In this document: piece after piece, positions 9,899-17,826 of the stretch
Position numbering within the stretch: position 1 is the stretch's first letter
Layout: each line of letters starts with the position of its first letter
Source: an uncultured Aquimarina sp.
GTDB taxonomy: Bacteria; Bacteroidota; Bacteroidia; Flavobacteriales; Flavobacteriaceae
Assembly (NCBI GenBank): GCA_947501475.1
Contig: CANMWA010000001.1
Span: 310,001-374,000 of the forward strand
Reading direction: 5' to 3'
Length of the DNA stretch: 64,000 nt
Notes under the pieces: generated by a model
What the model saw: the letters and a program-made list of their open reading frames with translations, nothing else
Told to the model about the DNA's origin: nothing
The model's database searches: none
Position numbers and translations under genes: made by a program

Positions 9899-10429
9899 AT
9901 GAATAAATTCTTGTATATATCAATCGTCGTGGTTTTGTTTTCTTGTAAATCAAATACCACTGCTCAGGAAAAAAAAGATGTAAAAATCGAAAAACCAAGA
10001 ATTGAAAATGCCAGAGATAAAAAACCAAAAATCGAAAGACCTGGTTTTGGTGATCCTAGAGACAACGAAATAACAAAACTTGATGGTGAATACTCTACAT
10101 CTTTAATAGCACCTAATACCATACATTTTATGGGCTCTGTTATAGCGGTTTTTAAGGATAAAGCAATTTGTGGCAAATCATACAAAGCAACGACTACCAT
10201 AGAGGTTAAAAAAATCACTAAGTCTGCTGGTATTGTAAATTTAATTTCTTCTGAGAAAGAGACTACTTTTGGTTTTTTGAAAGGGTATGTTAAGGATTTT
10301 GAGACACTAAAACAAAAATTAACTAAAGGTCAAGTGTTTTCTTTTAAAGCCAAAGAAAGTTTATGTCCAGACACGAGTCAAACAGTATACGAGATTATGA
10401 GTTTTGAAATTTTATTAGATAGAGAATAA
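9899..10429 (+). CDS. Small lipoprotein, copy 1
   Basis: A 176-residue protein with a lipoprotein signal ending in VVLFSC (Cys16), then a KSNTTAQEKK start shared with the copy at 14453. A Lys/Pro/Glu-rich linker (about residues 25-60) leads to a beta-rich domain with two Cys residues (Cys91-ish ICGKSY and Cys161-ish LCPD) that could form a disulfide. No known family recognised. The gene sits directly downstream of a giant T9SS protein in both duplicated units, so the two products may work together at the cell surface. It starts only 9 bp after the hairpin, so expression probably depends on readthrough. Confidence 0.72.
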   Translation: MNKFLYISIVVVLFSCKSNTTAQEKKDVKIEKPRIENARDKKPKIERPGFGDPRDNEITKLDGEYSTSLIAPNTIHFMGSVIAVFKDKAICGKSYKATTTIEVKKITKSAGIVNLISSEKETTFGFLKGYVKDFETLKQKLTKGQVFSFKAKESLCPDTSQTVYEIMSFEILLDRE

Positions 10430-10645
10430 TCCTATACAAGCAATAGAAAACACATCTTTTTAAGGCTTATTTAACAGATATATTTTTAAACAAAAACCAC
10501 CAAGTAGTTAGCAGTAAGCAGTATAGCTTTTAACACTTGTAAAACAAGGCTTTTCAAGGCTTAAAATACCTGTTTTTAATTATGATATTATGAATAAAGT
10601 CTTAAATTTCCTTAAATTTTAAGAAAAAAATTCCAAAATTTAAGT

Positions 10646-10653
10646 TAGATTTG
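10646..10653 (+). promoter_or_regulatory. -7 box of second giant T9SS gene
   Basis: TAGATTTG, a perfect TAnnTTTG match 27 bp before the ATG, is the counterpart of the box at 6061-6068. Conservation of box and flank between copies supports its use. Confidence 0.6.
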
Positions 10654-10680
10654 CGAATTACTCACAAATCAGCTTAAAAA

Positions 10681-13600
10681 ATGAAAACATTTTTATTTTC
10701 TCTCAAACGTGCAGTTTGGGCGGTTTCACTTCTTGGAACCATTAGTTCAGTTAGTGCCCAACAACCCGGGCTTAAAACTTCAGCAAATCGGATTACTGGT
10801 AAACAAATTTATCACCAATCCAAAATTTATGATAGCAAAGGTGCTCAAAAAAAACCCAAAGTAGAAAGGGTTATGGAAGACATTCAAGCTAGAATGGATT
10901 ATGACTTTCAGAGACTTAAAGTTCCTGGTTTGAACAAAATTCCTACAGGAATTAGAGAAGCAGAGCTTAAATTTTCTAGTACGATTCCTTCAGGAGATGA
11001 TTCAAAACAATCTATTGCTAGTGTTGCAAAATCTTCAAAAGCAGGTAGTTTTTCATATTGGGAAAACAGAGGCCCATATAACGTTGGAGGTCGAACTAGA
11101 GCATTAGCCATTGATCGTACAAACGAAAATGTCATCTTTGCAGGTGGTGTTTCTGGAGGACTTTGGAGATCTACCAATGGGGGACAATCATGGAGAAAAG
11201 TTACGAATAGCAGACAATCTCCTAGTATAACGTGTATTGTACAAGACCCAAGACCAGGTAAGCACAATACTTGGTATTATGGTTCTGGAGAACGTTTTGG
11301 TAACTCTGCTGGTGCAGGTGGAGCTTTCTACAGAGGAACAGGAATCTATAAATCTACAAACGGAGGAAGAACTTGGAGATTACTAAGTGCTACCAATGAT
11401 GGAACTATTGGATCTAGCGCATTTCCTTTTTATATCATCAATTCAATTATAGTTGATCCTACAAATGGAGATGTTTATGTTGGAACAGTTAACGGTTTAC
11501 AGAGATCACAAGATGGAGGAGTAACTTTTACAGAAGTGTTAGCAAGTGGATTTCTAGGAACTGTTGAGGTTGCAGTTAGTTCAACAGGACAGTTGTATGC
11601 AACTATACGAAGTAATGCGCAATCTAACCCTGGATTTTTTACATCTTCAGACGGAGATACTTGGACAAATATTACCCCTGAGTTTTTACCACCAACTATC
11701 GGAAGAACTATAATGGAAATTAATCCTTCTAATGAAAACGAAGTATACTTTTTAGCACAAAATACAGCCGGAGCAGTATCCACTTTCTTATTAAAGTATG
11801 ATACTACTGCTGCTTCTGAAGAAGCTTGGACAGATCTTACAGCTAATCTCCCAACAACTATTGGTGGAGCGGTAGGAAATCTAAACCTTCAAGGTGGATA
11901 TAATATGGTTCTAGAAGTAAGCCCAGCAGATTCTAATTTGATGTTTGTTGGAGGTACTAATTTATACAGATCTACCACTGGGTTTACTACACCAGCAGGA
12001 CAAGAAAGCTGGATTGCAGGATACTCTCCTATAAATGATGTAAGCCAATATCCTGATCAACACCCAGATCAGCACGCCTTATTATTTTATCCGTCAAACC
12101 CAAATAAAGTACTAACGGGTAGTGATGGAGGTGTATCAGTAACAGAAGATATTAGAACTACAACTTCAGAATTCGAACCAGTAGACTGGATTTCTTTAAA
12201 CCAAGGATATCTTACGACACAACCCTATCATGTATCGTTTGATCCAGATGCCAATAGTGATGATTTATTAGCAGGTTTTCAGGATAACAGTACTTGGTAT
12301 ACTAATTCTACAGATCCAAAAGCTACTTGGGAGGATATTTTTGGTGGAGATGGATCTTACAGTGCTATCGCAGATGGAGGAAGAACTAGATATGTGTCTT
12401 CTCAAAACGGACGTGTACATCGATTAAATTATGATGAAGCTGGAGAATTAGTATCATTTACAAGAGTACAACCAGCAGGTGCTACAGGATTTGGATTTAT
12501 TGCACCATTTATTTTAGATCATAATAATGATAATATTATGTATATGCCTGCAGGTAATAGAATATGGAGAAACAATAATTTAGATGAAATTCCTACGATT
12601 TCAAGTATTGGTAATAGTGTATTTGCTGGAAATCTTGCAACTGTAAACTGGGTAAACTTACCTAATTCAGATACCCCAGCCGGAAGTACAATTACATCTC
12701 TTGAAGTATCTACCTACCCAGTAGCCAACAGATTATACTATGGTACAAATCAAGGTGGGGTGTATAGAATGGATAACGCCAATATAGATGGCCAAGTTGC
12801 TATAGATATTTCTACAGGAAAAGGATTGCCTGTTGGAAATGTTAACGACATTAATGTTGACCCATCAAACTCTGATAGAGTGATTATTACTTTTTCTAAT
12901 TATGGTGTAATCAGTTTATTCTTTACAGATAATGGAGGAGATACCTGGACCAATATAAGTGGTAACCTTGAAGAAAACGCAGATGGAACAGGTAATGGCC
13001 CATCGGTAAGAAGTACTGCATTTTTAGGTGGTAGTCAAGGATTTTTGGGATCAAGAATACAAAAAGTATTTGCTGCTACAAGTACAGGATTATATTATAC
13101 CAATAGATTAAACGGAGAAAGAACACGTTGGATTAAAGAACGTTTTGCAATCGGTAATGCAGTAACAGATGAGGTTAGAACTCGTAAAGATGGATTTATT
13201 GCAGTTGCCGCTCATGGTAGTGGGCTATATAGTGCAAGATTCCCATTATTTAATGAATTACCAGAAGCTTCATTAAGTGTAGCATATCTATTAGATGATA
13301 TCGTATTGGATATAAACAAAGTAGAGGATTTAGAAATCGATGTAACTGATTTATTTGTTTCATCCAATGGTGCTGCTGTCAATGTTGAATTTGCAAATTC
13401 TAATCCAGATATGGTTACTGCAACATTAGAAGGTAATACTATAAAATTGGTGTTTAATGGTGAATTGACTTTAGGAGATCAAGCTACAATAGAACTTGTT
13501 GCGACTTCTGGTCAAGAACAAGTAGCAGAAGGGTTTACGATATCAGTTTCTGAAATCCCTGTTTACGAACAATTTGGAGGGGCTGTAACATCACTTCCAT

Positions 13601-14388
13601 CTCAATTTTTTGTTGATTTTGGTGGATTAGCACAATCTGCAGATGATTTTACTGTACCTGCTGGAAATACATGGACAGTAGAAAGGATTCTAGCTTTTGG
13701 AGGTGCAAATAATTCACCACAATTAGTAAATGCTACAGTAATAATATATCAAGATAATGCAGGAGTTCCTGGAGAAGAAGTATATAATAGCGGAGAGATT
13801 GCTCCTATTTCTGATCCTACAGATGTTAACTTAAATTTGAGACTTCCACAAGCAGTTGCTCTTGAAGGTGGTAATTACTGGATCTCTGTATACGCTAATC
13901 TAGCTTTTAATCCAAATGCGACACAATGGTTCTGGTCTTCTCAAAATGGATTAATAGGCCAAGAATCTTATTTCAAAGATGATCTAAATTTGTTTGGTAC
14001 AGGAGCTACAGATTGGACTCCAGCATCAATCGCGTTTGGTAGAAACTCTAATGATCAGGTATTCCAAATTTTTGGAGTAGAAAATGATGGTAGTGCTGAA
14101 GCACCTGGAGCTGCAGTAGCACAGCCACTAGCTACTTTTGATAGCGGATCAAGTATGTCAATTTATCCTAATCCATCAAATGGAGAGTTCTTCTTTAATT
14201 TCAAAAATTTAGAATCAGCAGGAAATATTGATATCAAAGTTTATGATATTGCCGGTAATATGGTATATGCAAAATCTGGATTGAAATCAAATTCAAGCCA
14301 TGTTTGGAATGCACCTATTGCACCAGGTTTTTATATTGCTAATATCTCTGGAGCTGTGAATACAACACTTAAATTAATTAAGCAATAA
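10681..14388 (+). CDS. Giant Asp-box (BNR/sortilin-like) T9SS-secreted protein, copy 2
   Basis: A 1235-residue paralogue of the gene at 6096. The signal peptide is identical but for one residue (MKTFLFSLKRAVW). Asp-box repeats again mark a propeller: STNGGQSW, STNGGRTW, SQDGGVTF, SSDGDTW and TDNGGDTW. An Ig-like and a beta-sandwich domain follow, and a type A T9SS sorting domain ends the protein (YPNPSNGEFF, YDIAGNMVY, GFYIANI). Conserved blocks such as NVGGRTRALAIDRTNENVI, DQHALLFYPSNPNKVL and RSTAFLGGSQG are shared with copy 1. Loops between blocks differ, so the two may bind different ligands. A leader with a perfect -7 box precedes it, and a hairpin and lipoprotein gene follow as in copy 1. 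Confidence 0.9.
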   Translation: MKTFLFSLKRAVWAVSLLGTISSVSAQQPGLKTSANRITGKQIYHQSKIYDSKGAQKKPKVERVMEDIQARMDYDFQRLKVPGLNKIPTGIREAELKFSSTIPSGDDSKQSIASVAKSSKAGSFSYWENRGPYNVGGRTRALAIDRTNENVIFAGGVSGGLWRSTNGGQSWRKVTNSRQSPSITCIVQDPRPGKHNTWYYGSGERFGNSAGAGGAFYRGTGIYKSTNGGRTWRLLSATNDGTIGSSAFPFYIINSIIVDPTNGDVYVGTVNGLQRSQDGGVTFTEVLASGFLGTVEVAVSSTGQLYATIRSNAQSNPGFFTSSDGDTWTNITPEFLPPTIGRTIMEINPSNENEVYFLAQNTAGAVSTFLLKYDTTAASEEAWTDLTANLPTTIGGAVGNLNLQGGYNMVLEVSPADSNLMFVGGTNLYRSTTGFTTPAGQESWIAGYSPINDVSQYPDQHPDQHALLFYPSNPNKVLTGSDGGVSVTEDIRTTTSEFEPVDWISLNQGYLTTQPYHVSFDPDANSDDLLAGFQDNSTWYTNSTDPKATWEDIFGGDGSYSAIADGGRTRYVSSQNGRVHRLNYDEAGELVSFTRVQPAGATGFGFIAPFILDHNNDNIMYMPAGNRIWRNNNLDEIPTISSIGNSVFAGNLATVNWVNLPNSDTPAGSTITSLEVSTYPVANRLYYGTNQGGVYRMDNANIDGQVAIDISTGKGLPVGNVNDINVDPSNSDRVIITFSNYGVISLFFTDNGGDTWTNISGNLEENADGTGNGPSVRSTAFLGGSQGFLGSRIQKVFAATSTGLYYTNRLNGERTRWIKERFAIGNAVTDEVRTRKDGFIAVAAHGSGLYSARFPLFNELPEASLSVAYLLDDIVLDINKVEDLEIDVTDLFVSSNGAAVNVEFANSNPDMVTATLEGNTIKLVFNGELTLGDQATIELVATSGQEQVAEGFTISVSEIPVYEQFGGAVTSLPSQFFVDFGGLAQSADDFTVPAGNTWTVERILAFGGANNSPQLVNATVIIYQDNAGVPGEEVYNSGEIAPISDPTDVNLNLRLPQAVALEGGNYWISVYANLAFNPNATQWFWSSQNGLIGQESYFKDDLNLFGTGATDWTPASIAFGRNSNDQVFQIFGVENDGSAEAPGAAVAQPLATFDSGSSMSIYPNPSNGEFFFNFKNLESAGNIDIKVYDIAGNMVYAKSGLKSNSSHVWNAPIAPGFYIANISGAVNTTLKLIKQ

Positions 14389-14407
14389 TATTTTTAAAAT
14401 TATTTAT

Positions 14408-14441
14408 AAAAAAGGAGTTGATTATATCGACTCCTTTTTTT
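14408..14441 (+). terminator. Hairpin between giant gene and lipoprotein, copy 2
   Basis: GGAGTTGA pairs with TCGACTCC around TTATA, followed by seven T residues. The G-U pair sits at a different place from the copy-1 hairpin, so the pairing is conserved although the right arm and loop changed. The lipoprotein ATG follows 11 bp later. Confidence 0.78.
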
Positions 14442-14452
14442 ATTTTCATGAA

Positions 14453-14929
14453 ATGAACAAATTACTGTATATAGTATTAGTTATAGTTCTGTTTTCTTGT
14501 AAATCTAATAGTGTGGCACAAGAAAAAGAGCCTTTTACTCAACAAAAAGAAACCGTGAAACCTCAAAAACCTAAAATTGAGAAACCTAAATTTATAGATG
14601 TACAGAAAACATTGTCTCCAGGTACTGTTCATTTTGATGGCACTATAATGAACCTATCTAAAAACAGTTCTATTTGTGATAAAGTATACAACGCAGTAGT
14701 TACGGTAAAAGTTGATCGCATACATGGTTCGGGATCTAGTATCGTTAATATAATTTCTGCAGGGCAAGTAATTAATTTACCAATTTTGGGCCCACAAGCT
14801 AAAGATTTTGAAGGCTTAGAACAAAAGTTTACCAAAGACCAAAAAGCATCTTTTTTGGTTACTGAGAGTATGTGCATGGATATGAATCAAACGGTGTATG
14901 AGATCATAAGTTCTGAAATCATTAATTAA
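14453..14929 (+). CDS. Small lipoprotein, copy 2
   Basis: A 158-residue paralogue of 9899-10429. It shares the signal peptide (MNKLLYIVLVIVLFSC), the KSNSVAQEKE start, the Lys/Pro-rich linker and the beta-rich tail with ICDKVYNA and SMCMDMNQTVYEI, where two Cys residues are kept. Function unknown. The C-terminus (EIIN) departs from the EILLDRE ending of copy 1. The gene is convergent with the next gene, with only 34 bp between them. Confidence 0.72.
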   Translation: MNKLLYIVLVIVLFSCKSNSVAQEKEPFTQQKETVKPQKPKIEKPKFIDVQKTLSPGTVHFDGTIMNLSKNSSICDKVYNAVVTVKVDRIHGSGSSIVNIISAGQVINLPILGPQAKDFEGLEQKFTKDQKASFLVTESMCMDMNQTVYEIISSEIIN

Positions 14930-14963
14930 ATTTTCTTCTTAAACCATGCATTGATAATTTGTC

Positions 14964-15905
14964 TTAATAAGACAGTTCAAATAAAGAAGTATTATTGACA
15001 AAATAAAGAGTTCTTCTTATAGGGTCAGAAATTTCTATTATATCTGTATCTCGGTTTGAGCGTATTTTAAATTTGCCTTTGTGACCTTCAATAGTAAACT
15101 CATAATAATTATACCCAATCTCAATTTTTTCAGGGATCGCTGGGAAATAATGATTTCCACCAGAACTTTTCCAGTATTTATGGATCAAAGCATAATCGAT
15201 ATGCCTAAAATATTTAGATCCTGAAAGTGAATACTTATTAAGATGGGTTAAATTGTTTTTTGATTTTCGTTTTCTAGAATCCAAAAACTGCCTTAGACAA
15301 GATGCCGGTTTTTCAATAATAAACTCTTGATGGGCTGTTTTTAAGTAATGAATATTGCAAGTACTATTCACAATAGTCTCATCAGTAATTGCATATTTGG
15401 TTTTAAAAAGTTTTAAATAGATAGAATCTGCCTTGCTACAATCTGGTATTGATTGCCAAATTTTGGCATTTATTTTCGTGCTTTCAAAATCTAATTGTTC
15501 AAGACTGTCAATTATTTTATGATACAGTTCGTTTTCATTAATAACTTTAATTTTCCTTTCAGAAAAATCAAAATCACTGATTGCCAGATACTCTTTTATC
15601 CTATAGCCTGAAGTTTTTCTGGAGACTATAAATGTATTATCATAATAGAATAGTTTTTTACCACATACTATTCGATTAGTATCTAGCTTAATATTACGCA
15701 CATGAAGCTTATCATGATCTGCAATAACAAATAATGAATCATTATAATACAAATCTAAAATATCGTCCTTGAGTAAGGATATTTTGACATTAGTATTACT
15801 TGTTTTAGGAATTTCTTGGATTTCGGGATATTTATCTTCCCCTCTTTCTTCTTTACAAGAATATATACCTAATAGTAGTATAAAAAACAAGAGATATTTA
15901 ACCAT
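14964..15905 (-). CDS. Lipoprotein of unknown function, probable HTCS target
   Basis: A 313-residue protein with a lipoprotein signal (LLGIYSC, Cys17). I recognise no family; the rest is a mix of charged beta strands with a few Cys residues (IPDCSKAD, STCNIHYL, PASCLRQ). Upstream lies a 467-bp spacer with two overlapping hairpins (16038-16079) and a pair of GAAAC boxes 21 bp apart (16162-16194). These match boxes ahead of the genes at 17590 and 22075, so I infer control by the HTCS at 17827. The start is the ATG at 15905, which gives a clean signal peptide. Confidence 0.7.
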   Translation of the reverse strand: MVKYLLFFILLLGIYSCKEERGEDKYPEIQEIPKTSNTNVKISLLKDDILDLYYNDSLFVIADHDKLHVRNIKLDTNRIVCGKKLFYYDNTFIVSRKTSGYRIKEYLAISDFDFSERKIKVINENELYHKIIDSLEQLDFESTKINAKIWQSIPDCSKADSIYLKLFKTKYAITDETIVNSTCNIHYLKTAHQEFIIEKPASCLRQFLDSRKRKSKNNLTHLNKYSLSGSKYFRHIDYALIHKYWKSSGGNHYFPAIPEKIEIGYNYYEFTIEGHKGKFKIRSNRDTDIIEISDPIRRTLYFVNNTSLFELSY

Positions 15906-16037
15906 TTGTTGTCATTTTATATTTAAAATGGCTTAAATGTAAAAGAATTGCTTCTTAAATTATCATAATGTTTATTTAAAAAAGAATATAGATAAGCTAT
16001 ATTAAAACAGTTTTTGACATCATCTGATAGATGTAAA

Positions 16038-16079
16038 AGGGTTTAGTAATAAACCCTGAAAAAATCACTTTTCAGGGTT
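16038..16079 (-). promoter_or_regulatory. Overlapping alternative hairpins, attenuator-like
   Basis: On the minus strand, AACCCTGAAAA (from 16079) pairs perfectly over 11 bp with TTTTCAGGGTT. The end of that second arm plus the next bases, AGGGTTTA, can instead pair over 8 bp with TAAACCCT (16038-16045), followed by TTTT. Only one of the two stems can form. This is the geometry of an antiterminator/terminator switch in the leader of the gene starting at 15905, though the T run is short. Confidence 0.4.
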
Positions 16080-16161
16080 ATCTAAATCAAAAACTCAACT
16101 TAAAACATACTACTGTGTTTTTATTCTATAAAGAAAAAGTATTAGCCGATACATTAGGATA

Positions 16162-16194
16162 ACAAAAGTTTCATAATCGGGTACTATTGTTTCA
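16162..16194 (-). promoter_or_regulatory. GAAAC direct-repeat pair, 21-bp spacing
   Basis: On the minus strand, TTGAAACAATAG and TATGAAACTTTTGT have their GAAAC cores exactly 21 bp apart (GTTTC at 16189 and 16168 on the plus strand). The pattern and orientation match the boxes before 17590 and 22075. It lies 260 bp from the start codon, farther than in the other two cases. Confidence 0.5.
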
Positions 16195-16230
16195 AAAATG
16201 ATAAGGGCTGTTATATAAACAACCCTTATC
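16195..16230 (-). terminator. Terminator of the leucine-rich-repeat gene
   Basis: On the minus strand GATAAGGG pairs with CCCTTATC, extended by TGTT/AACA beyond one mismatch, followed by ATTTTTG. It lies about 140 bp after the stop of the minus-strand gene 16373-17590. Confidence 0.65.
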
Positions 16231-16372
16231 CGCTCTACCCACAAATCGAAGAATTCGATTTGATAAAAAACTCATACTACTTAAGTAGGAAAAAACTTTT
16301 TTAGTTAACAAGGGAGTGAAACACAAAATGCATTTGCGCCCTTTGATAAATTTATGTTTTATTAATAATTAT

Positions 16373-17590
16373 TTATGGACATACTCCTGCATCAAATAGG
16401 AATGTATCTAGACTATCTCCGAAAGCGCAGATTGTTTCGGGAAGAGGTTCTAATTCATTTTCTTGTAGAGAAAGTTTCTCCAAATTTTCTAATGTGACGA
16501 TCTCATTGGGTATGAAATTTATTTTATTTTTTGATAGATCTAAAAATTGTAATCGATGTAATAATTTAATATCCGAAGGAATAGTTTCAATACTATTTCC
16601 TTCGAGTTCTAAAGAGATAAGAGATTCTATTTTTAAAAGATTTTCGGGAAACTCATTAAGATTGAAATTTTTGATATTAATACCTATGGGTAATTGATCC
16701 GAAAGTGATGCTATCGCTGGTGGAATTGATAGATTATTACCACCATTTATTGTCAATTGCCTTACTCTATTTAAAGAAGTGTTTAGTAAAATTTCATCAG
16801 GAGACCATTCTTGTATGGGCTTATCGATATCCCAATGTGCTAGTTGCTCTAAATTTTTAAAACACAATCCTAATAATGCATGGCGTTGTGCTCCCAAAGT
16901 AAAAGGTTTATAAATATCTACATAATATTTTTCTACACGACCATCTGGTAATGTGATTTCATATTGCAGTGTTTGGTCTGTAAAATCTTGGACTTTTAAG
17001 CTAATAGGGGATACAACAACTCCATTAGCAGTTTTTATAACAGGTCTAAGATCTTTTAATGATGCTGTTTCATCTACAGGTATTTCTAACGATATTACTT
17101 TATACTCATCACTAATTTGAGCATAGTAATCATTATCAAGAAAAGCATTATTTTCTTTTACTATTGAAAACGTAAAATTTTTACCATCACGCAAAGAACC
17201 ACTAGTAATGGTTGCAGTATATTGTGCTGAAATATTATCTTTTGAAGTAATTGTAAATACTACTGGAGAAGAAAAATCAATAGGCGTTGTCCCATCTGGA
17301 GTAATAGTAGTGCTCTCTGTTGTTTCTATGTTGGGGATGAGGTTTTTTAAATTTGTACCATCAGGTAAGTTTAATGAAATCGTTTTGCTGTCTTGATCGA
17401 TAGTAGCTTCAAAAGAAGGTTGAAGGATATTGTTATCCAGAATTGAAAATTCAAAAGAAAGGATTTTGGGAGTTATATTTCCTGCCGAATCAGGATTCCC
17501 AGAATCGGGAGTAGTGACATTATCGTCATTACTACAGCTAATAGTAATGAGTAAAAGAATCCATAGAATTGAAAAAAATTGATATTTCAT
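16373..17590 (-). CDS. Leucine-rich-repeat lipoprotein, probable HTCS target
   Basis: A 405-residue surface lipoprotein: signal ending LLITISC (Cys19), then a Gly/Asp/Ser-rich linker. Two Ig-like beta domains follow (about 45-135 and 140-230), of the kind seen in DUF5018-type proteins (SLNLPDGTNLKNLIPNIETT, KVISLEIPVDETASLKDLRPVI). The C-terminus (about 265-395) is a short leucine-rich repeat array (LISLELEGNSIETIPSDI, LQFLDLSKNKINFIPNEI, LEKLSLQENELEPLPETI). This suits a protein- or glycan-binding role outside the cell. Four GAAAC boxes on a 21-bp grid lie upstream (17654-17772), and a -7-like TATTGCG (17619-17625) has the same spacing to the proximal box as at 22075. The HTCS gene lies directly upstream on the same strand. 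Confidence 0.85.
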   Translation of the reverse strand: MKYQFFSILWILLLITISCSNDDNVTTPDSGNPDSAGNITPKILSFEFSILDNNILQPSFEATIDQDSKTISLNLPDGTNLKNLIPNIETTESTTITPDGTTPIDFSSPVVFTITSKDNISAQYTATITSGSLRDGKNFTFSIVKENNAFLDNDYYAQISDEYKVISLEIPVDETASLKDLRPVIKTANGVVVSPISLKVQDFTDQTLQYEITLPDGRVEKYYVDIYKPFTLGAQRHALLGLCFKNLEQLAHWDIDKPIQEWSPDEILLNTSLNRVRQLTINGGNNLSIPPAIASLSDQLPIGINIKNFNLNEFPENLLKIESLISLELEGNSIETIPSDIKLLHRLQFLDLSKNKINFIPNEIVTLENLEKLSLQENELEPLPETICAFGDSLDTFLFDAGVCP

Positions 17591-17618
17591 TGCTTTATCT
17601 TTATGTGATTTTAACTAA

Positions 17619-17772
17619 CGCAATAGTAATTCAAGCGATAGAAAAATACTTTAACATATGTTTCAAAATATTACATTATTGTTTCATGGCTAAAAACCAG
17701 AGGTCAAAAATATATCAACAAATCATGAAGAGTTATGACATATGTTTCAATGTTGGGTAAGTATGTTTCATA
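17619..17772 (-). promoter_or_regulatory. Four GAAAC boxes on a 21-bp grid plus -7 element
   Basis: On the minus strand the GAAAC cores (plus-strand GTTTC) start at 17765, 17744, 17681 and 17660, that is steps of 21, 63 and 21 bp. The best boxes read TTGAAACATATGT (17738-17750 and 17654-17666). The proximal ACATATGT ends at 17654, 64 bp before the start codon, and TATTGCG begins 29 bp beyond it. These fit a direct-repeat site for an AraC-type DNA-binding domain just ahead of a promoter. Confidence 0.65.
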
Positions 17773-17826
17773 ACACTCTGCTTAACAATTAATTAATAAA
17801 CATTTGTGTTAAAAAATCTTAAATAA

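Larger units (their letters stand above)
5831..14929 (+). repeat. Tandem duplication, two units of about 4.6 kb
   Basis: Unit A runs from about 5831 to 10402 and unit B from about 10403 to 14929. Each contains a lipoprotein-gene tail, a 240-250 bp leader, a giant Asp-box T9SS gene, a hairpin and a small lipoprotein gene. The two giant genes start 4585 bp apart. The leaders and the first 100 or so coding bases are nearly identical between units, whereas the middle of the proteins has diverged considerably. This points to an old duplication whose promoter and signal-peptide region stayed similar by selection or gene conversion. Confidence 0.8.
15906..16372. other. 467-bp spacer: leader hairpins, GAAAC boxes and a terminator
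   Basis: No gene seen. Reading on the minus strand, in the direction of both flanking genes, it holds the terminator of the leucine-rich-repeat gene (16195-16230), then a 21-bp-spaced GAAAC box pair (16162-16194). A weak -7 candidate (TATAGAAT, 16123-16130) follows, then two mutually exclusive hairpins (16038-16079), then about 130 AT-rich bases before the start at 15905. Confidence 0.6.
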
